From: Theocolax elegans | Taxonomy: Eukaryota; Arthropoda; Insecta; Hymenoptera; Cerocephalidae | Direction of reading: 5' to 3' | Assembly: GCA_026168455.1 (NCBI GenBank) | Contig: CM047425.1 | Span: 26,467,058-26,531,057 of the forward strand | DNA: 64,000 nucleotides | Shown: positions 9,564 to 19,882 of the stretch, piece by piece | Position numbering within the stretch: the stretch's first letter is position 1 | Layout: each line of letters begins with the position of its first letter | The notes under the pieces: model-generated | Seen by the model: only the letters and a program-made list of their open reading frames with translations | Told to the model about the DNA's origin: nothing | The model's database searches: none | Made by a program: the position numbers and the translations under genes

Positions 9564-11118
9564 TGTGAGGCAAGCCTCACTTAATTAATTAAGGAAATAA
9601 GTATTTATGTAAATGATAGAGATGAGTAAGTGTGAGAGAGATGAATAGAGGAAAGTGACAGGTGAAGGTTAGGACTGCGGTACTTATATATATATCGGCC
9701 CGAGCCACTCTCATTACCGGGAAGTCGCGAATGAGATTTTATGCGAGAATAAAAAGGAATATTTCGGTTTGTTGAGGATGACGGATATAAGGGAAGGATT
9801 GGCGGTTAATAACAACGCGTTGCACGGGACCGACTGTGTACGAGAACAAGGTACGAGCGAAGCAGCTGACGACACCGTGGTAGCCCGCGTATATCTAGCG
9901 GATACACCGTCCCGTGGCGACACCGCGAGAATATCGGCAAACTGCCGACGGCACCGATCACCGCGTGCGCGCGCGAAGCCGAGAGAGATGGAGAGATGTT
10001 GACCGCGTGCGTCGAGTAAGAGAGTGACGGCGCGCACACTGCACGCGCACGTCGAGTATAGGTGAGAGCGGTGCGCCAGAGGGGGAACGACTACGAACGG
10101 TCCGATGTTCATACGTACGAATGTAAGAGGAAAGGAGATAGATAGCTGTCCCGATGCATTGGTGGAGGCGTTGGCGGATTTGCATAGATAGCGGATAAAA
10201 GGAAAAACGTACACTAGCGGATTTGGAAGGAAAATAGATGGCGTTACGGACGATTATCGGTATGTCTACTACCACCGATCTAGCGGATATGATAGCGGAA
10301 AGGGAGAACAACTAGCTCCACGATCGGTAGCGGATAATACGAATCGGAGAAGAAGGACGAGACTCCTTCCCCAACCGCCGTACAGAGTAGACGTGTTGAG
10401 CGAGAAACCACATTGAAGTAGCTATCTTGAGATCCGCTGAGATTGAAAGGAAGCTAAAGTATTGAGGCGAATTAATTGTGTTTAACGTTCAGTTGGAGCG
10501 AGAAAATACCCGAAATACCTGAGTTAGATATCAGGTCAAGGAAGAGATAGTTGTTTCGTAAACGGAGAGTTCTCGACTTGCGGTGAGTGAGGAAGAACGA
10601 CGTATTGTAAGGTATGAGAGTGAGATTGAAGGACGTTCCGCGAAATTGTAAGATAGAATAGCCGCGCGAAAACCGATTAATTTATTATTGTATTTTCCGA
10701 TTATCATTATTATATTTCCTTTTGCGTTTTACGATGATTTACCGAGTTGCGTGCAGATAAAGTATTGAACAATAAATAAGCGAGATTTCGGTATGCGTTT
10801 GTATTTACTGTATGATAAAGTGGTAATAATTAAAGTGTCAAATATTGTTATGTGAGATTAAGTGACTGATTTTATAACCCGAGAATATTATCCAATTCCT
10901 TACAACGTGGTTCCGCCATCTTTCCCGTGATGGCAACGTGAAGCCCGCGACCCTGAATCGGCTTGTCGTTAGTTTTACCAGTAACTGGCGCCCAATAATT
11001 CAATTTATTACCGGATAGTAATTATTATTTTATTATCATTATTATTATTTGTTGTAAGCCATAGTGACACGTTGCACTACGGGAACAACTCATCGAGAAT
11101 CAAAAGTGCAACGTCACA
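9564..11118 (+). mobile_element. Solo LTR, 1555 bp
   Basis: Starts TGTGAGGC and ends GTCACA and is flanked by ACAT on both sides (9560-9563 and 11119-11122), a 4-bp target duplication. The first bases form a palindrome (GTGAGGC/GCCTCAC) and the last ~60 can form a stem (TGACACGTTGCACT with AGTGCAACGTCACA). A TATA tract at about 9685-9697 and a GC-rich stretch behind it look like a promoter and leader. A TGGCGCCCAA string at 10986-10995 resembles a primer-binding site, so a shorter LTR followed by a scrap of internal sequence cannot be excluded. Long open frames here are compositional. Confidence 0.65.
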
Positions 11119-11740
11119 ACATATATATATATGTTATATATATATGTCATATATATATATATGTTATATACAGGGTGTCCCAAAAGTATGAACACACCTG
11201 AATATCTCGGAAAATAAGGGTGCTAGGAAAAAACCTTCAATATAAAAGCTTTAGGAAATCAAACGCTGCATCTGATGGTGACCTTCAATTTGACCTTAAG
11301 CTTGACCTTCAAGGTTATTTGAAGGTCAAAGAGATTTTTTTAAATGGGAACCCCTATTTTTGACACCGGATTCAGAAAGAGCGAAAAATTTTACGTCCAA
11401 AGCGATGGTTTTCAATTTGTTAGAATGACCTTCAAAAGGTAAAATGAAGGTTAAATATTGAAAAATCGTAAACAAGCTATTTTCTTTGAACTTTTTCGGA
11501 TTTGTGGGCGAATAAATGTCAGAGTAGATTTTGGGATTAACAACCTTGAGTATCTCGACCTTGGAGTTAATTTTCAAGGTCATTCAAAGGTCAAAGTAAA
11601 TTTTTTATGGACAGCCTTATTTCTGACACCGGATTCAAAGAGAGCGGAAAACGTAATGCCAGAAATGAGTCGCCTTGCCTCTCACGATGGGATGCTTGCT
11701 TAACGTGATTCTTCTTTGTCTCTCACGATGGAATGCTTAA

Positions 11741-12030
11741 GTAAAAAAGTAAAACTAAAAAATTTGCAAAATTGGAAAATTTGCAAAAATAAAAAATTTG
11801 CAAAAGTGGAAAATTTGCAAAAATAAAAAATTTGCAAAATTGGAAAATTTGCAAAAATAAAAAATTTGCAAAATTGGAAAATTTGCAAAAATAAAAAATT
11901 TGCAAAAATAAAAAATTTGCAAAATTGGAAAATTTGGAAAAATAAAAAATTTGCAAAATTCAAAAATGTGCAAAAATGAAAAATTTGCAAAATTCAAAAA
12001 TTTGCAAAAATGACAAATTTGCAACAATGC
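11741..12030. repeat. Tandem array inside the mariner, ~17 bp unit
   Basis: AAATTTGCAAAA alternates with TTGGAAAA or ATAAAAAA spacers about 17 times. Open frames on the minus strand that read as Phe-Cys-Lys-Phe repeats are by-products of this period. Confidence 0.9.
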
Positions 12031-12659
12031 AAGACAGGCTGGTGTCCTGCCGGTGAAGGCAAGACAGTCTGATCCAACCTGGTAAAATAAGCCCTGGATT
12101 TGGGTTTAGCAAGTCAAAGTACACAAAAACCACGTACACTCATAAAAAACTGTTTTACTCCGAATCTTACCATTTTAATATGGATTTTATTCACCTTTTT
12201 CACGGTTTTTTATAACTTTAAAAAACAGCACGTCAAATACATAAGAATACATAGGTCTCGTTCCCAGAATAGACCACTTTTTTGAATGCTAGTGTCATTA
12301 TTATAATAAGAGTATAACTAATAAGATTTCGTCAGTTTTAAGGAATAGATAAACACGACTAATTCTAGCAAATTTATAAAAAAAATAGCAAGATTGCAAA
12401 TTTGAGAAAATGTTTAAATATGCAATAATGTGCAGATATTCAAACATTTAAGAGTTACACCGGGGGTACCCAGTTAAAATTCTGAGCCCATATTCGTGTA
12501 CAACAACCCCGAAAACCTCGTGGGTAGTGTTTTCAGTGACTCTGAAAATTTCAACGAACAAGTTTGAATTTGGTCTATTAAAGCATTCATTCTGTTTTCA
12601 ATTATTAGTTTTGTTTTACAATTCTCAACTTATTCTTTATTTCTTTTATTCATTTGAAT

Positions 12660-13739
12660 ATGAATCGTCTTTCAGAACGTGAACGAATAACCATTCTCAT
12701 GATGAGAGGATGGGGTAACATGGTCAGGTCATATCGTCGAGTTGCGGCTTTATTTAATGCAGAATACCGTTTACCGTTGCAACTAGGAATTTCACAAAAA
12801 ACAGTTGGAAAAACTATTTCTCGTTTTGAGCAAACTGGTAGTGTCAAAGATTGCCCCAAAAGTGGGAGGCCTAAGATTGCGACTGATGAAGAAACTTCTT
12901 CGAATGTGGCATTATCATTCATTGAAAATCCTGGAACCTCTATCAGGCAAGTATCTCGGGAAACAAATGTTTGTAGGACTTCCGTTCATAGAATTATGAA
13001 ACTGTTGAAATTTCATCCATATAAAATCAAATTGGTACAAGAATTAAATGAGGATGATTTTGATCGAAGACTGGAATTTGCCGAAGTAATGATGAACCGT
13101 ATAGATGCGTGGCAAAATTTTTTAAACGAAATAGTATTTTCCGATGAATGTACTTTTCAGTTAGATGGCAACGTTAATCGTCACAATTGTAGGTTCTGGG
13201 CATCAGAGAATCCACACTGGTTTTTGGAATCACATACACAACATCCACAAAAACTAAATGTTTGGGCAGGTATCATAAACAATAGCATAGTAGGGCCGTT
13301 TTTTATAGAAGGTAATTTGACAGGAAAAAAGTATCTAAACATGTTAAGGAATGAAATCGTACCTGCGGTTAATGAGATTGTCGGTGACAATTTTAACACC
13401 ACTTACTTTCAACAAGATGGGGCGGCCCCTCATTATGCAATAAACGTGCGTAATTATTTTGATGAAACATTTCCAGGACGAGTAATTGGGCGTAGAGGAA
13501 CTATTGAGTGGCCACCTCGTTCCCCTGACATGTCGCCACTAGATTATTTTTTATGGGGCTACGTCAAAAACAAAGTGTATGCTACTAAACCTGCAAACTT
13601 GGAGGAATTACGACAACGTATTATTGACACGATACAGGCAATCCCAAATGAAATGATTCAAAGAGCAGTTTCATCATTTTATGATCGCATGGGGCATTGT
13701 CAACTAAAAAATGGAGGGCATTTCGAGCAAGAACTTTAA
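12660..13739 (+). CDS. Mariner-superfamily transposase, DD41D, apparently intact
   Basis: The ATG at 12660 gives about 359 residues, the usual length for the family. The N-terminal third holds helix-turn-helix DNA-binding regions with a GRP linker (SGRPK) between them. The catalytic domain has FSDECTF (first Asp), FQQDGAAPH (second Asp) and PPRSPDMSPLDYFLWG (third Asp in PLDY). Counting residues between the second and third Asp gives 41, the spacing of the rosa-like DD41D group. The enzyme would bind the long inverted repeats, excise the element and insert it at TA. No stop or frameshift is seen. Confidence 0.9.
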   Translation: MNRLSERERITILMMRGWGNMVRSYRRVAALFNAEYRLPLQLGISQKTVGKTISRFEQTGSVKDCPKSGRPKIATDEETSSNVALSFIENPGTSIRQVSRETNVCRTSVHRIMKLLKFHPYKIKLVQELNEDDFDRRLEFAEVMMNRIDAWQNFLNEIVFSDECTFQLDGNVNRHNCRFWASENPHWFLESHTQHPQKLNVWAGIINNSIVGPFFIEGNLTGKKYLNMLRNEIVPAVNEIVGDNFNTTYFQQDGAAPHYAINVRNYFDETFPGRVIGRRGTIEWPPRSPDMSPLDYFLWGYVKNKVYATKPANLEELRQRIIDTIQAIPNEMIQRAVSSFYDRMGHCQLKNGGHFEQEL

Positions 13740-13769
13740 ATGGTAACTGACGATTTCTGAAAGAATTTT

Positions 13770-13970
13770 CATCTTGCCTTCACAGGCCAGACACCAGCCT
13801 GTCTTGCCTTTAACGGCCGGACACCAGCCTGTCTTGCCTTCACCGGCCAGACATCAGCCTGTCTTGCCTTCACCGGCTATACATCACGTCAATCGTGAGA
13901 GGCAAGGGGACTCACGTTCAGCAAGCTCCCCATCGTGAGAGGCAAGGGGACTCACGTTAATCAAGCACCC
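13770..13970. repeat. Subterminal repeats of the mariner, right side
   Basis: Four copies of a ~36 bp unit (CCAGCCTGTCTTGCCTTCACC type) are followed by two copies of ATCGTGAGAGGCAAGGGGAC. Inverse versions lie on the left side at 11670-11735 and 12024-12075. Paired subterminal repeats like these are candidate extra transposase-binding sites. Confidence 0.75.
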
Positions 13971-14621
13971 CAAAGGAAACAGAACTTACTACGTCCACGT
14001 CGTTGTTTCTGGGTAGCGCTAAAAGTAAGGTTAGTAAATTTACGACAATAGTTTCTAAGTGTTTATGAAATTTAACCTTTAATTAACTTTCTCATGTTCA
14101 CAACGAAAAACTGTAAAATATCATTTCTGGTATTACGTTTTCCGCTCTCTTTGAATCCGGTATCAGAAATAAGGCTGTCCATAAAAAATTTACTTTGACC
14201 TTTGAATGACCTTGAAAATTAACTCCAAGGTCGAGATACTCAAGGTTGTTAATCCCAAAATCTACTCTGACATTTATTCGCCCACAAATCCGAAAAAGTT
14301 CAAAGAAAATAGCTTGTTTACGATTTTTCAATATTTAACCTTCATTTTACCTTTTGAAGGTCATTCTAACAAATTGAAAACCATCGCTTTGGACGTAAAA
14401 TTTTTCGCTCTTTCTGAATCCGGTGTCAAAAATAGGGGTTCCCATTTAAAAAAATCTCTTTGACCTTCAAATAACCTTGAAGGTCAAGCTTAAGGTCAAA
14501 TTGAAGGTCACCATCAGATGCATCGTTTGATTTCCTAAAGCTTTTATATTGAAAGTTTTTTTCCTAGCACCCTTATTTTCCGAGATATTCAGGTGTGTCC
14601 ATACTTTTGGGACACCCTGTA

Positions 14622-14689
14622 TATATATGTCATATATATATATGTTATATATATATATGTCATATATATATATGTTATATATGTGTGTG

Positions 14690-14755
<66 letters not shown>
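14622..14755. repeat. (TA)n then (TG)n microsatellite
   Basis: TATATGTCA-type repeats pass into an uninterrupted TG run from about 14683 to 14755. It directly touches the 3' end of the LINE that follows; a matching TG run touches its other end. Confidence 0.95.
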
Positions 14756-14759
<4 letters not shown>

Positions 14760-14975
14760 TCCGAAGAGGTGAAGAAATGCTTAATGCACCATGACTGGAG
14801 CCATGCGAGACTCCCCGTGTGTGGGACTCTCCTACCGCAAGAAGTCGATAGGCATACTCACTAAAACTCCACCTCTTTTCTTACCTTTATTCCCCCGCGG
14901 AAACCGCCGCAAGGCATTACTTCGCGGGGAAAGGCAACGGCTAGATTAGCCCACTACAGATGCTATCGCAACTCT

Positions 14976-15404
14976 TCACTCCTCGTCTCTTCTTATGAGA
15001 CCCAGCCTGTCCACTACGGACGTACAGAGGGTCACTACCTCGTTCCATCCCTCCTGGGAGCCTAGCAGGCACGCCCCAAAGGCCTCAGGGGTGAGGGGAC
15101 CGCTCCAAGTGATTTGAAACTGGTCCCGTTCCTCCCTGTAACGGGGACACCGTAGGAGGACGTGTTCCACGTCTTCGTCCACCCCTGGAGATGCCGGGCA
15201 CTCTGCGCTGCCGTAGACCCCTATACGAAATAGGTAGCTACGGAAGCATCCGTGCCCGGTCAACACCTGGATAAGCTGGAAATGACGAAGCCGTGTTTCC
15301 TGCTCGACCACTTCCGGATCCGCGAGATGATGCGGTAGGTCCAGCGGCCGTCCCTGGCTGAGTCCCATCTCCGCTGCCACTCCTCTACGGTTCGCAATGA
15401 CCAT
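14976..15404 (-). pseudogene. R1-like LINE ORF2, C-terminal zinc-knuckle region
   Basis: A third frame carries the end of ORF2: LTGHGCFRSYLFRIGV, then a Cys-His knuckle ending DEDVEHVLLRCPRYREERD. The HVLxxCPxY pattern is characteristic of the C-terminal CCHC of R1 and related LINEs. The stop at about 14976 is followed by a ~220 bp 3' untranslated region that ends at the TG run. Confidence 0.8.
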
Positions 15405-15586
15405 CGGTTATGGCAGCGATTCTCTTCTACGTGTCGCCCACCCTCACGGTGTCTTTCAGCTCTCTCGGCTGCCAGGAGGTCGAAGGGGGCGGTCCCCGTG
15501 CAGGCTCTCTGACACGGAGCACCAAAGCTCTTGTGCCTGTACAGGGCATCAGACCAGATAGGTGCTCCGTATAAAATTATCGGAGC

Positions 15587-16435
15587 TCACCACCGAGGCA
15601 AGGAGGGACCTTCGCGGTTGCTGGGGTCCCCCGATGTTGGGCATGATGCCCGCCAGCGCACGGGCCACCTTTGCCGCCTTTGAGCCTGCGTTCGCGAATG
15701 GTGTTTGAACGACAGCCGCGCGTCTAGTGTCACCCCTAAATACTTCAACGTTTTCACCGACCGTATCCGTTCTTTACCTACCGTGAAGGTGGCGGTCCTC
15801 TTCTTTTCTGTGCGAGAGATGAGCACCGCCTCCGTTTTTTCCGCCGCCAGACTAAGTCCGTGGTCTCTCAACCAAGTGGCGACCACTTCTATAGAGACGT
15901 CTCCGAGATATTCGATCTCTTCGACACTCTTTGCGACCACCACTAGCGCCACGTCGTCCGCGAAAGCCACCATCGAGACTCCCTCCGGAAGTTGCTGCCT
16001 AAGCAGGCCGTCATAGACAGCGTTCCAGAGTAAGGGCCCAATAACCGAACCCTGCGGCACGCCTCCCATGATGTTGTGGGAGTGCACACTGTCGTCGGTG
16101 TCGTAGAGCAGAGTACGGTCAGTCAGGTAACTCGAGGTGACCTCCCTGAGATAGAGTGGCACTTGGAAGTGCTACAGGGACAGCATGATGTCGTCCCATC
16201 TGGCAGAGTTGAAGGCATTCCGGATGTCCAAGGTTATGATGGCGCACATCCGCCTTGCACTCCGACAAGCATTGATGGCTTTTGTGGCTATACCAACAAC
16301 TCTGCCTACAGCGTCCATGGTCGATCGACCCTTTCGGAAGCCGAACTGGTTGTCGGAGAGGTCTCCGGCCCGACCGATGGCCGCTGCGAGTCTGGCGCAG
16401 ATCACCCGCTCCTGAAGCTTCCAAACTATAGCCAC
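15587..16435 (-). pseudogene. R1-like LINE ORF2, central RT domain
   Basis: This frame resumes at KLQERVICARLAAAIGRAG and shows QFGFRKGRST, the motif A region (ITLDIRNAFNSARWD), an in-frame stop at about 16169-16171, then GVPQGSVIGPLLW and the catalytic FADD (codons for DD at 15953-15958). KTEAVLIS and VKTLKYLGVTLD follow. The frame shifts near 15650, inside the thumb region. The catalytic residues are kept, so the damage is from breaks and not active-site loss. Confidence 0.85.
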
Positions 16436-17854
16436 TGGCTATTAGCCAGTAGACAGAGCGGGCGGTAAGATGATGGCTCCTCCGGGGGTTTGTTTCCCTT
16501 CGGTAGGTGTACTAGCCTCTGCGTCTTCCACTGGACCGGGAAGCAACCTTCTCTCAGGCATGCGTTAAATGCGTCCAGGAACAAGCCCGGAGCACTCATC
16601 GCCGCTGTCTTGACGGCCAGGCCAGGTATTCCGTCCGGTCCTGGGGCTTTAGGTACGCAAATACCTTTAGCGGCCATCCTCAGTTCGGCTTCACTAATGT
16701 CTGGCGACTCGGCTGCACCAATGGTGGCCATCAGGCCCGTCTCTGCTGCCCTTTTCCGATGTTCTGGAAACAGGTGGCGGACGACTCCGTCCAGAAAAAC
16801 TGGGTCGGTGGGTGCAACAGCGTCCCCGGGGTTGATCTTATTCATAACCGTTTTATATGGTCTGCCCCAGTGGTCGTGATCCACCTCCTCACATAGCTCC
16901 CGCCAACACTTTCTCTTGGCAGCCTTGATGGCCACCTTGAGATCCCTCCGCTTTTGTTCGTATTCTGTGGAACGATCTTGGAACCGCGGTGTTCCCCTCG
17001 CTCTTTGGTGCAGCCTTCTGGCACGCAGGCACTTACGTCTCTTTTCTGCGATGTCCTCACTCCACCAGATTATCGGTGGACGGCCGCGAGTGTTAAACTT
17101 CACGGCCATAGAGGCATTGCAAGCCGCAGTTTGGGCATTCGTGAGGCCTCGTGCTTTTTCTTCGGCGGTTCCCTCCACTTTTGCCCCCTCAAGGTAGCAG
17201 AGGAACGTCTCACGATCAAACGTGGCTGGTGCCCATCTCTCTCTTGCTCCTCTTCCTGCTCTCTTTGTCCTCCCGCTGGTCAGTTGGAGCTGGTACATGA
17301 GTGCTTGGTGGTCACTACCCGTGTAACGATCGCTAACTTTCCAGCCGAGTCCCCCTCCCCCCATCAATCTAGGATCGACGAAGGTGAGGTCGACTATGGA
17401 CGACTTGCCGGCTTTGGTGAAAGTCGGGGTTGTCCCTGTGTTAGCGATCTCCAGCTCCAGTAGAGCGAACGCCTCGAGAAGTGCCCGAACACGCGCGTTG
17501 GTCTTGGCGCTGCCCCAGTCCGTCGCCCAAGCATTAAAGTCCCCACCGATTGCGACCGGTAGCCGTGAGGACCGAGCACTGGTGACCACTGCATCCAGAG
17601 ATCTCGCAAAGTCCTCGGTGGAATCGCTGGGCGGGAAGTAGCAGCTGTACATGCGTACCCCCGCCACCTTCACCCAGGTGAAGCTGGGAAGGGGGGCGAC
17701 CATCTTTCTGGAGATGTGAATATTTCCACATACCCAGATGGCCGCCTTGCCCGTGGCATCCCTTACCCAGTTCGACTTCTCGAGATCCCGGAACTCCTCG
17801 CTGATGATCGCTACGTCCGCTCTCTCCTCTCTGACCAGCTGGGACAGCAGGTCC

Positions 17855-17855
<1 letters not shown>
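16426..17855 (-). pseudogene. R1-like LINE ORF2, endonuclease and start of RT
   Basis: Open from the 5' truncation (KDLLSQLVREERADVAIISE) through AIGGDFNAWATDWGS, SSIVDLTFVD and SDHQALMYQL. These are the catalytic Asp/Asn, SxVDL and SDH motifs of the APE-type endonuclease. The linker and first RT motifs follow (PGPDGIPGLAVK, LVHLPKGNKPP, SYRPLCLL). The frame breaks near 16430, where RT motif 2 continues in another frame. The nuclease would nick the target and prime reverse transcription. The APE motifs visible are intact; loss comes from the truncated start and the frameshift. Confidence 0.85.
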
Positions 17856-17910
<55 letters not shown>

Positions 17911-17950
17911 ATGTGTGCGTGCGTGTGTTTTCGTGTGTGTGCGTGTGCGC
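17856..17950. repeat. (TG)n microsatellite at the 5' side of the LINE
   Basis: A TG run with a few CG/TT variants begins exactly where LINE similarity stops. Open frames reading as Cys-Val repeats are artefacts. Confidence 0.95.
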
Positions 17951-17984
17951 GCGGCGGAATATTTATTTAATATATATATATAAA

Positions 17985-19264
17985 TACTTCAAAATTGTTT
18001 TTTCACGAATGTGTATTAGTTTACTCATTCCTGATGATAAAACTCATAAAATTTTTAAATGTGTACTCAGTGATAATAACGGATCTAAAATTTAATGCTT
18101 TAAATGTAGATGCAAAATTATTTGGAGATAAAATAAATATTAATCAAGTAAATCATACATTTCTCTACACATCAATATGATATATACAATAGATTAAAAA
18201 TTAAATACATTAATTATTGCAATTTTAAGATTATTCTTTTATACACAGTAATGACAAAAGAAAATTCAAATTTTAATAGTGGTAATATAAAATACAAATT
18301 ACATTTAAAAGTATTTCAAAAATTATTAATTTAATTTAAATATTTTTTAAATTAAAATTTATGAATTGTATGGATATATAAGTAGATTATGTATATTTAT
18401 ATATAACAATATTTTAAATAAACGAATATGTATTTACTTAAAACAGAAGGTTATTTAAGGAATGAATTTGTTTACAATAGTCAAAATATATATGTGGGCA
18501 ACGTAACTAATGGAAAAAATAAATTGGATATAATTATGAATCAAAACGCAAATTTTGAAAGAGGGTGCAAATCACGAATTACGGGAAAAATGGATGAAAC
18601 AGGTTTTTATTTATATGCCATTGAAATAATATAAATAGTTCTTTAAATTTAATACAAAAATTTATTTATTTAAGAAGAAAGGTTTATTACTCTAAAAGTA
18701 CAAAATATGAATGAAATAGAACTTTTGGCGTTGATCCTTCGTCATTAAATAAATAAAGTTTAGGAGATAAAGTTCTATTTAGATCCGTTTTTAAATAATC
18801 CAATATTTTAATAATTTATTATTAAATACTACAATTTAGTAAGTATATGCACTTTGCTATTTTTGGTAAGTTAATTTTTCATTAACATTTATAGTTATTA
18901 AAATATAAAGTTAAGGTTTATAGCAATTCATATAGTTTAAAATTTATAGTTAACATTTAATATGTCTATATTATTTTTATAATTTTTATTCTGATTTCAT
19001 TACACTAAAGTTTGGTAAAAACTTTTATTTATAAATTATAATCGTACTTAAAAAAAAATTAAAATTTTGTTATAAAACCCAATGCACGATAACAGTACCT
19101 CTAAGGTGTTGTGTGAATCTGTTTAATTTATAAGGTGTCCAAGGTAGTGAAAAAATAATACAATTTAAAACATTATTTTAAATAAATTTATTACGAAAAA
19201 CCTTTTTCGAAATTAAAAATAGGGGGTTGGCGCGCGAAGCGAGCAGGGGGCGCAGCCCCCCTAG
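17985..19264 (+). mobile_element. Helitron-like non-autonomous repeat, copy B
   Basis: Inverted copy of 6553-7870. It ends with a GCGCGC-type hairpin, a second hairpin GGGGGC-GCA-GCCCCC (19246-19260) and CTAG (19261-19264), followed by T of a TA tract. A hairpin next to CTAG before T is the expected 3' end of a Helitron inserted between A and T. The 5' side lies in TA-rich DNA and its exact end is uncertain. It holds one short conserved open frame (18428-18634) but no Rep/helicase. Confidence 0.55.
18428..18634 (+). CDS. Short ORF in the Helitron-like repeat, possible zinc-finger remnant
   Basis: Sixty-eight codons from an ATG, ending in a GCKSRITGKMDE segment. Decayed versions sit at the same place in the copies at 6553-7870 and 42915-43520, with in-frame stops. 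The pattern GY...F then CK.RI faintly recalls the C-terminal half of FLYWCH zinc fingers, but the Trp-Cys pair is absent. I do not assign a function; it may be the tail of a lost transposon gene. Confidence 0.25.
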   Translation: MYLLKTEGYLRNEFVYNSQNIYVGNVTNGKNKLDIIMNQNANFERGCKSRITGKMDETGFYLYAIEII

Positions 19265-19284
19265 TATATATATATATATAAACA

Positions 19285-19692
19285 CCAGTATCGGTACTTA
19301 TGGTGACACTACGTGTTATCTTGGTGTTTTGAGGTTGTACAACATATGTAACGACTCAGATATAAGGGGGAGAATATTAATTGATAGAATAATGCATAAA
19401 AAACCAATAACCCAAATATCCAATAACCCAAATACCTAAATACCCCTCACAGGTAAAAAAGCACACTTTGACCTTATAATATTAATGAAGGATTGAAGTT
19501 ATAACCTCATTCGAAGTGCCGGAGGCCTCCGCGGGACTTACAAAGATAATTTTCCAATTTTTTGTGTGTCGGCATAAGTACGGATACATGGTTGAATTTT
19601 CGGTGGAATTATGCTGACGTCGGCATAATTACCCAAAAGTAAGCACGATTCCCATTTCCCGTAAGAATTTGTCGGCATAAGTACCGATTGAT
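19285..19692 (-). mobile_element. Short inverted-repeat MITE, complete copy
   Basis: About 408 bp, inverse of the MITE at 8656-9530 but without the SINE. Ends read TATCGGTACTTATGGTGAC and, inverted, ATCGGTACTTATGCCGAC, matching at about 15 of 18 positions. A second internal inverted motif (TATGCTGACGTCGGCATAA) lies at about 19610. It holds no coding capacity. Confidence 0.75.
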
Positions 19693-19882
19693 CAATTTAT
19701 ATATATATATATATATAAATTTAAATTTCGGGGTTTATGGCGCCCATGACAGAGAGGGAAGATACGTACTTTAGTACGAGGAAGAGAGACCTTCGGGTTA
19801 TGACGACAGGGCTCCATAACCCGCCCACCCCCAACCAGTGGTGGGAAGCAGACAGAAGACATATATATATATATATATATAT
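19693..19882. other. (TA)n tracts and a ~135 bp unidentified fragment
   Basis: Between two TA runs lies a GC-richer piece (about 19726-19860) with CGGGGTTTATGGCGCCCATG and a CCCGCCCACCCCCAACC stretch. It resembles no other part of the window and could be the tail of a truncated LINE; I cannot assign it. Confidence 0.5.

Larger units (their letters stand above)
11171..14619 (+). mobile_element. Mariner-type DNA transposon, 3.45 kb, long inverted repeats, DD41D
   Basis: TA dinucleotides flank ends that read CAGGGTGTCCCAAAAGTATG and its inverse. The inverted repeats run about 500 bp (11171-11668 and 14121-14619), far longer than the ~30 bp of classic mariners. Inside are a ~17 bp tandem array, GC-rich subterminal repeats in opposite orientation on the two sides (AGACAGGCTG and TGCCTCTCACGATGG families) and an uninterrupted transposase. 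Both ends and the target duplication are intact, so this copy could be mobile or only recently silenced. Confidence 0.9.
14757..17855 (-). mobile_element. R1-clade-like non-LTR retrotransposon in a (TG)n microsatellite, 5'-truncated and decayed
   Basis: On the minus strand the ~3.1 kb holds an endonuclease, reverse transcriptase and C-terminal zinc-knuckle region in LINE order, with several breaks. The wording GDFNAWATDWGS in the endonuclease is typical of the R1 clade, which includes site-specific elements. ORF1 is missing: the copy begins inside the endonuclease. (TG)n directly flanks both ends. R1-clade families with microsatellite targets (Waldo and Mino types) are known, so insertion into AC/TG repeats may be target choice. 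The coding part is much more GC-rich than its surroundings. Confidence 0.85.

Noticed and set aside
9714..10311. Overlapping open frames of 77-166 codons on both strands
   Set aside because: They lie in the GC-rich middle of a solo LTR, overlap each other in several frames and show no domain; composition explains them.
11326..11583. 85-codon ORF, identical to one at 14206-14463
   Set aside because: The two are the mirror images of the mariner inverted repeats, not a duplicated gene.
11700..12027. Minus-strand ORFs rich in Phe, Cys and Lys
   Set aside because: A by-product of the ~17 bp tandem repeat in three frames.
14549..14864. ORFs with long Cys-Val runs, also at 17716-18095
   Set aside because: Translations of (TG)n microsatellites.
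15705..17463. Plus-strand ORFs opposite the R1-like LINE
   Set aside because: Antisense shadows of the GC-rich endonuclease/RT coding strand; the minus strand carries the recognised motifs.
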